Positions 12,631 through 24,571 of a DNA stretch of 64,000 bases are shown piece after piece. The stretch comes from Sciurus carolinensis (taxonomy: Eukaryota > Chordata > Mammalia > Rodentia > Sciuridae): contig NW_025920106.1 of NCBI RefSeq assembly GCF_902686445.1, forward strand, positions 62,001 through 126,000, in the 5' to 3' direction. The notes beneath the pieces were generated by a model. The model ran no database searches, was not told where the DNA came from, and worked only from the letters and a program-made list of their open reading frames with translations. Within the stretch, counting starts at the first letter, position 1; each line of letters starts with the position of its first letter. Made by a program: the position numbers and the translations under genes.

Positions 12631-12724
12631 CAAGTTGTTGGAAATTCATGTGATATTTTTCATAATGTATAAATACCTGGAAATTCTTTTCTAGTTAGAC
12701 AAATATTTAAAGAAAATTATTTAA

Positions 12725-12955
12725 ATTTGGGGACGCATTTGCCCAGCAGTTGAATCCAGAGACATTTAACTACTGAGGTGTATCCCAGCCCTTTTTATTT
12801 TTTATTTAGAGACAGGCCTTGCTAAGTGCTTGGTGCCTTGCTAAGTGCTTGGTGCTTTGCTAAGTTGCTGATGATGTTCTTGAACTTGCCATCCTCCTGT
12901 CTCACTCTCCCAAGGCTGGGATTGTGGGCAGGCATTACTGCTCCCAGCTTATTTA
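12725..12955 (-). repeat. B1-ID dimeric SINE, minus strand
   Basis: Reverse-oriented dimer: ID portion ('agttgaatccagagacattt', 'actgaggtgtatcccagccc'), middle, then B1 portion ('tgccatcctcctgtctcact', 'gggattgtgggcaggcatta'). A 16-bp tandem duplication ('ttgctaagtgcttggtgc') near 12822-12856 has expanded the middle. The small open frame over it is not a gene. Confidence 0.75.
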
Positions 12956-12959
12956 ATTT

Positions 12960-13250
12960 TTTTAAAAAAATTATTTACTTTTATTTTTTTCTTTTTAGAT
13001 ATACATGACAGTAGAGTATATTTTGACATATTATACATACATGGAATATAACTTATTCAAATCCCATGGTTGCACATGATGTGGATTTTCATTGGTGGTG
13101 CATTCATGTATAAACATAAGAAATTTCTGTGTGATTTATTCTACTGTGTTTTCTTTTCCTGCTTCTTTAATTTTAACTACATGAAATATTTGTGTCATGT
13201 GATAAGATATTCTATCTAATTATACCCCTTCACCTATGATTTTTCTACTC
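12960..13250 (-). mobile_element. Probable L1 3'-end fragment, minus strand
   Basis: The sequence beginning 'tagatatacatgacagtaga' and passing through 'catggttgcacatgatgtgg' and 'gtgcattcatgtataaacat' resembles the T-rich, reverse-oriented terminal segments at 46140-46380 and 61511-61740. I read all three as L1 3' UTR sequence from related families. The family assignment is tentative. Confidence 0.5.
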
Positions 13251-13254
13251 TGTA

Positions 13255-13850
13255 CTTTCTAAAATTGTAGAAATGTAGTTATTTAAATTTAATTCAAATG
13301 GAAATCAAAAATGCAATTCCTCAGTTGCACTGTCCCATAACTTCAGTGCTGAGTAGATCAATTTGGTCAGTGAACAGTGTGTTCACACATATGTAGAATG
13401 TTTCTTCCATCAATAAACATATAATGGAGTGTTCTTGTTCACTTCTTTGTGCTTGAAATAAATACGAGTAGCATTATTTCAAATTATCATCCATTGTTTT
13501 CATTTTCCAAAACAGAAATGATGCTTAAGGTCCTAATACTTGCTTGAACCTGGAATTAACGAACAAGTCCTTCACTCATGCAGCTTATGTTTACTGGATA
13601 AGAAAGAAATTAGCAACCACACACAAAATATTTTACAGTAAGAAGTGCATTGAAAAACTAAATTAGATAAAGTGATAGAAGTGTCTTAGAAAGGTGTATT
13701 AGACCATGCTAAATAATCTGAAAAAATATCTTGGATAGGGGACTGAATAAATGCAGAGGGTACTATCAATACCAATACAAATACTATCAATGCTTGGAGA
13801 GCATTCCATATGGATGGAATAATACAAATATGCTGATTAAAAAAAGCACT
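13255..13850. other. Unassigned intergenic DNA
   Basis: Nothing recognised. AT-rich sequence without a convincing frame. Confidence 0.4.
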
Positions 13851-13854
13851 CCTT

Positions 13855-14090
13855 AGATGTGTGAGGTGGCACATGAATGCAATACCAACAGCTTGGGAGG
13901 CTGAGTCAGGATCATTATATATTCAAGACCCTAAGCAAATTAGAGAGAACTTGTCTCAAAATTTTAAAAAGGTGGGATGGTTGGAATGTGTCTAAGTGTT
14001 TATGGATATTCTTCCTTGGATTTAATCCCTGTTACCAGAAAAATAAATATATAAATAAAAACCACAGATATTCCTTAGTGTGGTTCAGGG
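13855..14090 (+). repeat. B1-ID dimeric SINE, plus strand
   Basis: B1-like head 'gtgaggtggcacatgaatgc', then 'gcttgggaggctgagtcagg', A-rich linker, then a very diverged ID-like part ending 'tggatttaatccctgttacc' and an A-rich tail (14039-14062). The open frame across it (13877-14095) is a by-product. Confidence 0.75.
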
Positions 14091-14094
14091 GATA

Positions 14095-16550
14095 ACCTCA
14101 GGATAACTAGAAGCAAAGGGCAGTAACAGCAGTCAGAGTATGTCTATGTCTTGCCTTTACATCTTCATCAGTATTTTGAAGTATATATTAAGATGTGATA
14201 GAAAGCAATGAAGAGATTCAGGATGGGGTGCTTGGCATAATACAATTTAATATTAAAGAGCATTGATTTCAGCATAGTGAATAGAACAGGGTGGGCAAAG
14301 GCAGTAATGGAAAAAGGAAAGACAACTGCTAGTGCAGGAGTTTAGATGAGAGGTGGTGGTGACTTGGGTATGTATGGTAGCAATGAGAGAGAAAGTTTGG
14401 ATTTCCTGTGAAGAATGAATTTTTCCTGCCTTGTGTCTCTGCATCTTCTCCTATTATTGAACATAAAGCCAGTGTTCAAACACTCACATTATGCTGCAGT
14501 TATTATTTCTTTAGAGCTGTGAAGTCCTCTATCCTGATTAACAAATCATACAAAACCCATACTAATTCTCAGAGGTGTTGAATTATTTGAAAATAATTCC
14601 AAAGCGTATCATCACAGTTTGACAATCATTAACAGGTTTTGGAAAAAAGAATGGTCTTCATGTTATTTCTCATGAAATTATTTCTCTAGTCCTCGTGTGC
14701 TTTATTTGATGACAATTTTCCTATATCCGTTATTAAATTAATGCTCCTTGATGTTCTTGCTCCACAAATATAATGTTACCTTGGATGTATCAATAGATGT
14801 TGTATATTTTGCTCTTTAGCACTCATCTAATTTTCTTTTCTCATATCACAACACACGTTGTTTGGTAAAAATGAATTGAATGAGAAATAATACAATAAGA
14901 ACTAAAGGAAAAATACTATGAGATATTTCATTAACAGGGCGTTCAATTAAAGAAGCAGAGTCAGATGTTCTAAGAATGTTAAAATAATACTAGCTTGTTG
15001 CAACTCTATTATCCTTTACAGGAGAGAGAGGAGCACAGAAGGGAAATATTCTAGCTGAACTTCTCCTTTGATATGTTTTCTCTTCAGTAGGGTGAATATG
15101 CTATAAATATCCACACAAATATTTTAGTATTATATATAAATGTATTGAATAGATTAATTCATGACAGGAAGACTTAACAATATTTTATCACTTTTTTGTT
15201 ACACTTGTTATGAAAGCCTCTTCCATGATATATATAGCTAGTAACCTTTAAACAGGTCTAAGGAAATTCCTTAGAGAAAAATATTTGATATAATATTATG
15301 AAGTGATTAGGAAACATAACAAGGTTGACACCCTAAAAATTTCCACTTTGAAAGTTCAATGTTCAATTGAAATGTTCTGTTTATGAAAGAAAATCCATGG
15401 AGTTTAACAAGTAAGCAAGTACCTGGTAAAATAGTGTCAGATCATACAAAAGATTTTCATTTATAAACTGCTCTTTCATATTATCAAAACTAAATATTAA
15501 CATTCCCTGAGTATAATTTTAGTGCTATTCTTAAATTGATAAGCCATCTAGATATTTTTACTCTTTTCTATTTCATTACTGTTTTGTATTGTTTTGTTTT
15601 TCATAGTATTTAATAATGTGGGATGTTGACTTCACTCAATTGGTTAGATTCCATAACAACTGGCTATGCATTTGTTATTTAAGAATAAAGCATAGCATGT
15701 ATGAGTCAATCACTCATTTTAAGTGTTCATAATCTTATAATTTTTTATTTTAATATTGTGTATCAAATAAATACAAGCCCAACAAGCAATAAGTATTTAC
15801 TGAATGGCTTTCTAATATTGTTTCTGTGTTTCTCAAACTATTCCTACATTTGAAATAACTTCTTTTATTCTCATCCCCTCATGTTATGTGCATTTCCTGA
15901 CTATATCCTTGCAAAGACAATTTTCTATTTCAGACTGTCTTCAGAGAATGTGGGAAAGATTAGTGCACTACATCCTTGTATTTCTCCACTTCTTTAAAGA
16001 CAAAACCAATGCCTATGCATCTATGAATTCTATTGCTCCTAGTTGTATAAATCAGACATAAACTTTTTTATACAATGCCCACTATGTTATTACTCCAGTA
16101 ATACAGAACACAAACCAACACTTAATAAACTTCTCAAGGGTTTCAACATCAATCCTCTTTTTTCATTCTGTAAAAATTTTAGGTCCCAAATCTCCCTTTT
16201 GTCTCAAAATCAAATGAAGACACTTAAAACCTTTTTATTTGCAACACTTGTGTTTCCATTGAATGCAAACTGATTGTCTCTTTGTCAGAGAAACATACAT
16301 TGACTTTCTACTAGCTCTAGTCATATGGACTATGTTGTCATACACTGCTCCCAGGTCTGTGCTACTGATGTTTAGTTTTCCAACAAATATGTGCTTTCAT
16401 TTTTAAATACTATTGAAATTATTTTTATGTAATTTAACCTCCTGTGAGTATTCTCTTCCATTACATCATTTCTGCACATGCTGAATGTTCTCCTTCACTC
16501 ACAAAACTTCTTAATGGTTTTACAAATATTGTCAGTATCATAAGTAAAAC
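14095..16550. other. Unassigned AT-rich DNA
   Basis: About 2.4 kb with no gene, recent SINE or L1 that I recognise. Short frames at 14253-14444 and 16043-16273 show no domain features. Confidence 0.4.
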
Positions 16551-16559
16551 AATATTTAT

Positions 16560-16735
16560 ATAAAGCCAAGAGACTCCAATGTGTGAGATGAACTAAGCAT
16601 TTTACATATAATATCTTTGTTCATTCTTCTCCCAGATTTTACATAATTACTCCTCTCTTTATATTTTATAAGAGAAAACTGAGGCTGAAAATTTTAATTG
16701 CTCAGGTTCACAGAGCTACAAATTGCTATATGTGT
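16560..16735 (+). repeat. MIR-type ancient SINE remnant
   Basis: The order of words matches the MIR core: 'actaagcattttacatataa', 'ttattttataagagaaaactgaggc' (read as two parts) and 'aggttcacagagctacaaat'. It is strongly diverged, as expected of an element shared across mammals. Confidence 0.55.
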
Positions 16736-16739
16736 TCTA

Positions 16740-19345
16740 AGTTTTTCAGTGTAGTTCATCTAACATGTAAATTTTTTTTGTTTTAGTCAAGCATTTTACT
16801 TGTACTTAATGTTAAATCTGTTTTTATACACTACATATTCAAGAAAAGTTGCTCAAACAATTTGAAAGTGAAGAAACTTATGGTGACATATCAGTATGTT
16901 AGTAATCAGAGAAGAGATGTGAAAAATATTATTTGAACAATTAAGTATTTCAGCCAAAATGAATAATAAGCAGAATAAATGCAGAGAGATTTGTAAATTC
17001 AAAACTACATTGATCAGAAATGTAACCAGACAGTTAAAAAAGCACAGAATAGCATCAAAAGAGCACCATAATGGGACATGGATAATAATTGTCAACTGAA
17101 CCTAGCATGGAAATTGCAGTAGAAAAGGCTCTGACTGGGAATTAAAGAATCCTACACATAGGTTACTTTTCTGTAGAAATCTATTTTATTTGCAAGACAC
17201 TGAATCTTTAAGAGAATGATTGTTAAATCATTGCAGTGCTTGGTAATGTGCCAGAAAATAATATGGTAAAAATCATACATGTATTACTATTGAAGGATAC
17301 TCAATTCACGTGAACACATTCTAATAAAAAATTCTAAAAACAGCATCAAAACACCATCAGAGATGTCTTCAAATGAATTGTTGGATAGAAAACCAGAAAC
17401 TGTTGACAAACTACACAAAAATGTAATATTTCCCCTACATGCTTGAATTTGTCAATTACTGAGTTACATAAGATTAATTTCACATATATAGTAAAAATTA
17501 GAACTGTATTAATTTTATTTATTTTTTTGGTGGTGGGGAGATGAACTGATTTCTAAGAAGGCAGTGGGATTAACAAGTAGAGGCAAATTGTATTGGAAAA
17601 TACTTGTTTAAGTCAAGATAATAATTATTCTAAGTTATCTACTAAAATCTCTTATTGGAAAAATTAAATGAATATAAAAGCAATGAAGGAGATTAATCTC
17701 TGCAGCTACTAAGGCATAATTGAAGTATAAAATTGTCATTTTTTGTGTAACAAATTAAACAGATGAGCTAATTCTTGCACTGAATAACTTGAGAGTCATT
17801 AAAACCTTAATCAAAAAGAAAAGGAAAAAAGAAAGAAAAAAGTGAGAAAAAATGATGAGGATATGTGCATAAGAACCAAAGAACTGTTGGTTAAAAATCA
17901 AACAGTTATGAATGGGTCAAAAATATAATTCAAAAATTCAGCTACATTGAAGAGTGCAAATTTGTAAAATAAATGTATATCATTAGTGAACTGAAAAATA
18001 TAATGAAAATATTTAGAATGGGTTTTAGGTTAATGAATTAAAAATTCTAAAAAAGACTAAATTTGTCAAATATTTGTGGCAAAAATCATATCATCATTTC
18101 TTTCCCTTTTTACTATACAACAAAGAACACATCATATTTAAATATCCAAGGAAAAGTCTTTCAGTGGAATTTATTTAGATGTAGATCCTGAGGATTCATT
18201 TTGATCAATTTTAGATCAGTTATCTATGCAAACTGGTTACTTTTCTCATTTTACTCCAGTTAAAAAAATTAATCAAAGAGCTCTTGATCCCTACTTCAGA
18301 GGGTTAATAAAGTTTTCACTCTCGTTAATCTTGTACATGCTAATATTCTGCACAGAGTCTATAAACAGAAATCCACTCAGTAAGGGTGATTTTCTGGGAA
18401 TCAAGGGGTAGCTATTTCTATTTGCTTTATAAACAAAATGTTTGTTAGCAGTAATTGACATTGTTTCTGAAAACAGAAAATTTTGCAAGCAAGAAATATG
18501 CCTATGGTGTTAGTATTTCTCATAGGGGACTTTGAAAATAACATGAAAAAGTAAAATTTAGAGCAAAAATGTGCCTTGCAACTATATATTGCCATTAGTG
18601 AATGTGGGAAATAGCTGGGTCAAGCTAATTAGACAAAGAACAATATAATATATTTAGCCAAGAATATAAATGATATTTTGATGTTCTTTTAGAAAATAAC
18701 TTTCCAGTCCATTATATCTATCATTCCTAAGGATGATGTTTTCTATACTGTCTTGACTTCAGAAGGCATTATATTTGAAATATTTACTTATTTGTAATCA
18801 TGTTTTATAATACTGAGTTTTGAGATCACATGCAGCATTTCCTACAGAGTAGCTGTAATAATAGTAATACTAATAATAACAACTACATCTCTAAGTTGAA
18901 AGCAACCTACCATTCTGACAATTAACTTGACTAATTCTATTAACAGTCTCATTTCCTAAGTAGGAAAAAAAAATTCAAAGAGGATTAATAGCTAACTTTC
19001 ACATGTGTTTCTATCTATGGTTGCCCACTGAAACCCCAACTAAATTCTAAGTGCTGTAACAGGAGGGTCTTAATCTTCCTAGAGAGAAAAGCTATTTCTG
19101 TGTTTGTTTTTTTATAATAGTTTTGAGTTCCTATTTATGATTTCTGAGAAGAAATAAACCAAGGAATGAATGCATAATAATTTAAAATATTTAAAAAATT
19201 AATGATCTTATAAAACTCTCTTGTGTATATTTATTATATCAATTATTTTTATTTGTATGTGTATAGAATTAAAATGTGTAATACTTATGTTTCAAATTTA
19301 CCTTTTCTTTGTCATTTTCTATACATAATTTTATCTAAAATCATC
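16740..19345. other. Unassigned AT-rich DNA
   Basis: No identifiable gene or repeat over about 2.6 kb. Purine-rich runs near 17815-17860 and a (TAA)-rich patch near 18855-18880 are low complexity. Confidence 0.4.
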
Positions 19346-19347
19346 AC

Positions 19348-19562
19348 AAATTATTTTTTTTGAACCAGGAATTGATCCCAGGGTCGAATAAACACTAAGA
19401 CACATCCCCATATCTTCTCTTATATTTTATTTTGAAGCAGGTCCTTTTTGAGTTGCTTAGGGCCTCGCTAAATTGCTGAGTCTTGTTTTGAACTTGTGAT
19501 CCTCCTGCCTAACTCATCTAAGCCACTAGGGTTACAGGTGTGCACACTATATCCAACTAATT
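19348..19562 (-). repeat. B1-ID dimeric SINE, minus strand
   Basis: Reverse-oriented dimer: 'gaaccaggaattgatcccag' and 'aacactaagacacatcccca' (ID end), 'agttgcttagggcctcgcta' (middle), then 'gatcctcctgcctaactcat' and 'gggttacaggtgtgcaca' (B1 end). Confidence 0.8.
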
Positions 19563-19574
19563 TTTTAAAGCTTA

Positions 19575-20095
19575 AAATTTTGATGAATGAATAAAGAAAA
19601 TGTTGTATATATACACATGCAATAGTATTGGTCAATTAAAAAGCATTTGCAACAACATAGGTAGAAAACTTTTATTAAGTTTCAGAGGCAGAATCCAAAA
19701 TTCAAACCCAGCCTAAGAACTTAGCAAGGCCCTAAGCAACTTAGTGAGATCTTGTTTCAAAATAAAAAATAAAGAGATGGGGACTTGTCTCAGTGGTTAA
19801 CCTCCACAATGTTCAATTCCTGGTATGAAAAAAAAATAACTGGTTCCGTGAAAAAGTAGTTTTACTCCTAGATATAGAGCATTGAAAAACATAAATAAAA
19901 ATATACTAAAAGAGAAAGTACTTGAAAAAACCATAAATGTGCACAGCAGCCAAACACTCAAAATAATACAAATGTCTATTAATTGGAGATTAAGAAGTCA
20001 TAGTATGTCCATATGGTAGACTATTCTTCAGCAATATAAAGAAGTGAATTATTGCTAGATGCAAAAGCATGGATAAAATTCAAAATCTGAAAATT
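19575..20095 (+). mobile_element. Old L1 3'-end fragment, split by a SINE
   Basis: The start ('gatgaatgaataaagaaaat', 'gtatatatacacatgcaata') and later part ('atgtctattaattggagatt', 'agactattcttcagcaatat') follow the ORF2 C-terminus and 3' end of older mammalian L1s. A SINE at about 19685-19838 lies between the two halves. Confidence 0.6.
19685..19838 (+). repeat. B1-ID SINE, plus strand, 5'-truncated
   Basis: Begins within the B1 part ('ttcaaacccagcctaagaac'), continues 'aagcaacttagtgagatctt', then an ID-like part 'gatggggacttgtctcagtg' and an A-run at 19828-19836. It sits inside the old L1 3'-end fragment and is therefore the younger of the two. Confidence 0.75.
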
Positions 20096-20099
20096 TAAT

Positions 20100-20628
20100 G
20101 AAAGAATTCAACATGAACCCCTCCTTCTTGGTACACCTTTCTTTAGGATTCAAATTTCTCTCATGTCTGTACACTTCTTGCCATCTTCTGCCTCACCTTG
20201 GCAAATTGCCCCTTCCAAAGCCAATTCTGGCATTTGCACCACACCCTTGCTCCTCTATTATCCAGGGGCTGGCTCAGAATCCCACCAAAAGTTCTCTCCT
20301 AAGGTCTGTGTGGACACCTTCATAATGAAATGTAGAGGTCATATTTTCTGTCCTTAACTTTTTGATATTTTACTATTGAAGAAAGCTTGAAGTTCTTTGT
20401 TTTGTTCTGCTCTATATTCAACATCCACATGTCTAATAATACCTTCTGTGTGTGGAAGTCCAACAGACACATAAAGTTTAATAGATTCAAATTTGAAATA
20501 TGGTCTTCTGCACACCATACCTTTATTTTATTTTCTCCACCTGTGATCTTCTGTACAGAAATGAAATGTCTTCTTCTAAGCTGGCAAACAGGATGCACCC
20601 TTAACAATGTCCTTTCTTAGTTATGGGT
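20100..20628. other. Unassigned intergenic DNA
   Basis: No repeat or gene recognised. Overlapping open frames on both strands (20098-20357, 20320-20620) lack any recognisable domain. Confidence 0.4.
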
Positions 20629-20639
20629 CCTATGTTAGC

Positions 20640-21050
20640 CTGATATCCATTGCTGTGGCAAATTACCTAAAGAATCAACTAAAAAGAGGGAAGATTTAAT
20701 TTGGCTTATGTTTTGACCCCATTGCTCTTGGCTTCTAAGAGGCAGGATATCATGGTGGGGAGTATGTAGTAATGCAAATATGATCACTTCATATTTGAAA
20801 GGAAGGTGAGGGAGAGGGGGGAGATAGATATGGGGAGGGAGGTCAGGTTAAAACTATAGTCCTGAAGTAGTACTATAGTACTATAGTAGTTTCAAGGAAC
20901 TACTGCCTTCTGGCCCCCTATCTTACAGTTTCCAGTTCTCCCAAAATTTTATTCTGTTATCAATTCATCAATGGATTAATACATTGGTGAGATTACAGCC
21001 CTCATAATCCAACCACTTCCTGAAAATCCTGCTTCTGAACACTGTTGTAC
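20640..21050 (+). repeat. Interspersed repeat, probably LTR-type, with low-complexity middle
   Basis: The outer parts ('ccattgctgtggcaaattac', 'agagggaagatttaatttgg', 'aggatatcatggtggggag', then 'tcatcaatggattaatacat' and 'cctcataatccaaccacttc') are arranged like a widespread mammalian LTR-type repeat I know by sight but cannot name with certainty. The middle carries a G-rich run near 20800-20850 and a small symmetric stretch 'agtactatagtactatagta' near 20868-20890. Confidence 0.45.
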
Positions 21051-21299
21051 CAGTGAGCTTTGGGAGGTTTTGCAGTATACTGCATATCCAAATCACACAC
21101 GTCCTATCTCCTATACAGCTCCTTCAGGTGCTGCTTCTGTGCTATCCATACTGTCACTGTAATATCTTAATTAAATTGCAGCAGTCACCTCCTAGTAGCT
21201 CTTCTGGTTTCCACTCATGCATAGTCACAACCCAGTGCATTGTCTGAATCATGCTTCTAAAGACATTTTGTATGGGGTAATCCCCTGTATAAAAAACTT

Positions 21300-21480
21300 C
21301 ATGGTACTCTGTTTTTTATGTTAAAATTAAAACTCTGCTTTCCATGTGGCATTCTCTTCACCAGGAATACCCTTTGTCCTGGCTGTTGATTCCCTTTTAT
21401 TTATCCTGTAGGTCTCACTTTAGACATTAATTTCCTGGAACATTATTCCTGGTTTATCTTTTGTTCCAGGAAATATTATT
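21300..21480 (+). repeat. L2-like ancient LINE remnant
   Basis: 'ttcaccaggaataccctttg', 'ctggctgttgattccctttt', 'ctgtaggtctcactttagac' and 'aatttcctggaacattattc' follow the order of the conserved L2 3'-end region. Diverged; assigned by eye. Confidence 0.5.
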
Positions 21481-21589
21481 GCTTGTCATATAATAACTGA
21501 AATTGTTTCTCTCTTGCCTGGTCCCAGGGCTGGAAAAAAGAGTCTGATAAACACTTCCCAAAAATTTAGAATGAAAGCAATTTCTTTCC

Positions 21590-21730
21590 ACCAATAGTCA
21601 TCAAACATGAGTTGCTATGGAATCACCTGGAATACTTACTAAACCATAGCCTTCTTGCTCTCCCCCTAGAGCTTCTGTTCAATATTTTGGGGTTGTGCTG
21701 ATGGTAAGGCTGGAATTAGATATTGGCAGG
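21590..21730 (+). repeat. MER5-like DNA transposon remnant
   Basis: 'gttgctatggaatcacctgg' followed by a 'ccccctagagcttctgttca' block and 'tattttggggttgtgctgat' is the order seen in MER5A-type non-autonomous hAT elements. Strongly diverged. Confidence 0.45.
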
Positions 21731-21734
21731 AATA

Positions 21735-23320
21735 TGAGAGTGAAACACTGAAGCCTCTGGAGGGGAGAGTTCTCATCTGGAGAAGTCCACAGGTCCAGGT
21801 GTTAGTAACCCAAGGATGGGGAATGGGGAGCTTTGTTTGCACATGAAAATGCACAATATTCCTTTGTGGACACATTTATATTGTAACTTGCCTTCTAATG
21901 GTATTGGGGATTATTTTTCTCAGAGAACCTACTGAGAATTCATTAGGGACATTTCTTAATGAGTTAGGTAACAAGTGACTTATTAGACTTATCACCACCT
22001 GCTTTTTTATGAAAACACTTTACTAGTTTACTATAAAATATATATTCACATTTGAAATTTTGTAAGAACAGGAAAACATTATTTGATGCCCCTTGAGGTA
22101 TAGACAGAATAAATACGGAGAGGTAGAAGGGAAACCAACAAAGAAATTGCAAATTTAAATCTGAGAAGCTGTTATGAGCATCCTCACCTTTCCTCCCCAA
22201 GACTATTCTCCTCCAGAAGCAGTTTATAATAATTTGAATCTTAGAGTATTGTGAGTCAAATTAATGTTCATATTTGTTGCTAGTTTTCATACAGTTTCCT
22301 TTAGACTAAATAAAGTGAAGGGGAAATATCTGAAGAGACTCATCAGTATATTCTACACATTATATGTTTACTGGATGACATCAACATAGAGACCCTGAGA
22401 GAAGCAGGCAACTGTAATGGACCCCATGCTCCATGATTAAGTGTTGAGCTCAACAGATAGATATACACTCAACCCCTTGCCACTTATCATGTTCACTATC
22501 TACAAAATTTTTTTAAAAAGATGAGCCCATTACCCCTAAAGTGAGTATCAGTCTCAAGTACCTCCACCCCTTCTCCCATTGAGTGTATATCTGACTCTTT
22601 TATTTACATTTCTAATAATCTCCTTGTTTTCCTGAATAAATCTTTGTGTTTCTTCTTATATGCCCTAAGATTCATTTCTGTTGTGTAATTCAAGAACCTG
22701 CCAGGGCCAATTTGTGATTGTCATTTCCCTTCTGGATGAACTTCTTAGATTTTATTAATTGATATATGAAGGAAGCCCATTATGACTTTCATTTTCATTT
22801 TTGAATGGCTTAATTTCTTTGTGCCTTTTTAAAACATTTATTTCCCTTTTTATTTTTTGAGAGTTGCCTGTTCATCTTCTTTGCTTATTTCTATAGGAGT
22901 TGTTCATCTATTTTTTTATTGAAGGAAAGCTACTTATATAAATATTAATATTTTTCCAAGAGTTTCATAAAGATGATTTTTTTAGCCCATTAAGTACTAA
23001 GTATTCAATTCTGTGAACATAATAGTCACATATTCTCTCAAAGTTACCACAAGTGGTATGTTTGTTGAACAACTTTTTTTATACTTGTTCCACGTCTGGA
23101 ATGATGGAACAGAATGTATCAATTTACAAATAGGTGGCTCTATTAATATTTTAGAAAGTTGCATGTTTTTTTCTTAAAAATAAATTTATACATCTATCAT
23201 TTAGAAAAAAATTTTCTTTTATTCTCATGAGCCATGAGAGGATTTAAGACAGAGAGAAAAAAGGACACAGGAGATTGATGTTTATCATGCTTATAAAAAA
23301 TTTCTAACAGTCATGAAGGG
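21735..23320. other. Unassigned intergenic DNA
   Basis: No gene or repeat identified with confidence. Short opposite-strand frames (21666-21875, 21964-22200) look like chance. Confidence 0.4.
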
Positions 23321-23324
23321 ATTA

Positions 23325-23500
23325 TTTAGTGACTATCAAATTTTAACTTACATAGGAATTACTTGGAAATGTTGTTAAAATACAGACTGGATCTGGTAGG
23401 TTCACGTTAAGGCTGAGAATGTGTATTCAGTTCTACTTCCAGGTGAGTTGGATGATTCATTGACTATAACAGGAATACTGGGCTCTACATTGTAACATGT
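23325..23500 (+). repeat. MER5-like DNA transposon remnant
   Basis: 'aggaattacttggaaatgtt', 'gttaaaatacagactggatc', 'ggctgagaatgtgtattcag' and 'cttccaggtgagttggatga' occur in the order of MER5A elements. Diverged. Confidence 0.5.
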
Positions 23501-23689
23501 GGGAAAATATTAGGGTTCAGTGATCATTCTAATACCATGGTATCATTTATTTGCAAACCCTCTCATCTCTAAGTTTATTATTCTCAACTTCTTATTCTCA
23601 AAAGTAGGAGAAAATCACAGCTCATTTTTAAATGAAAAATGCCTCAGTGTTCATGGAGTAACAGCCCTCTATCTATGGTTCCTCAATCT

Positions 23690-23786
23690 AACTATTGTGA
23701 ATGAAACATGGATAGCAAAAAACATCAGGGAGGAGATAAAAAAATTCTTAGAGGTAAATGAGAATGATGATACAACATATAATTAA
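23690..23786 (+). mobile_element. L1 ORF2 fragment (end of endonuclease region), plus strand
   Basis: About 95 bp almost identical to 27825-27905 in L1 copy B, including 'aatgaaacatggatagcaaa' and 'tagaggtaaatgagaatgat'. One T fewer before the A-run keeps it in frame where copy B is shifted. It is truncated on both sides and joins a minus-strand L1 piece. Confidence 0.88.
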
Positions 23787-24530
23787 CATTGCTGTGGCTC
23801 TGCCACTGTAGTATGTTGATCTTAAATCTTAAATCTTTTGGGTATAAACTGAGGAGAGGGATAGCCGGGTCAAAATGTGGGCCTGTTCTAAGTTTTCTGA
23901 GCAATCTGCATACTACTTTCCAGAGAAAATGCACCAATTTGCAACTCCACCAGCAATGTATGAGTGTGCCTTTTCCCCCACATCCACGCCAATACATACT
24001 GCTTGTGTTCTTGACAATAGCCATTGTAATTGAAGTGAGATAAAATCTTTGCATTTCTCTAATCACTAGAGATGATGAACACTGTTACATATATTTGTTA
24101 ATCACCTATATGTCTTCTTCTGTGTAGTGTCTGTCCAGTTCCTTAGACCAATTATGTATTGAGTTCTTTGTGTTTCTGTTGTAAATTTTTTTAAGTTCTT
24201 CAAAAATTTTGGAGATTAGTGTTCTATCTGAAGCCCCTGTGGAAAAGATTTTCTCCCATTCCATAGGATCTCTTTTCACATTCTTGTTTCCTATGCTGAG
24301 AAAGAGGTTTTGAGTTTGAATCCATCCCATTTATTGTTTCTTGCATTAATTTCTTTCTCTTTGGGAGTATTGTTAGGAAGTCTGTTCCTAAGCCAATATG
24401 ATGGAGATTTTGTTCTACTTTTTCCTCTATTTGGTGCAGGGTCCACAGAGCTGGTTCCTGTTGGGACAGGAGTCCTGAAAGTCAGAATATTCACTTTTTT
24501 AACAAACACAATTGAATATATAGAATGAGT
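23787..24530 (-). mobile_element. L1 ORF2 C-terminal fragment, minus strand
   Basis: On the minus strand, frames at 24330-24106 and 24066-23725 carry L1 ORF2 C-terminal words ('KRDPMEWEKIF', '[18 protein letters not shown]', '[17 protein letters not shown]'), so the Cys/His knuckle is intact here. The piece lacks a 3' UTR and A-tail and meets the plus-strand ORF2 fragment head-on. Confidence 0.88.
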
Positions 24531-24559
24531 AAAATCACAATAAGTACAAATTTTTCAAT

Positions 24560-24571
24560 GCCAGAAAATGC
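24560..24571 (+). repeat. Upstream target-site duplication of L1 copy B (imperfect)
   Basis: gccagaaaatgc here and gctagagaatgc at 31145-31156 match at 10 of 12 positions and lie exactly at the two ends of the element. Two substitutions are plausible for an older insertion. Confidence 0.6.

Noticed and set aside
20868..20890. Symmetric 'agtactatagtactatagta' as a regulatory palindrome
   Set aside because: It is short, lies in a low-complexity part of an interspersed repeat, and has no associated gene.
23520..23786. 88-codon frame as a small gene
   Set aside because: Its 3' third is L1 ORF2 sequence and the rest is unrelated flank, so it is a chance fusion.
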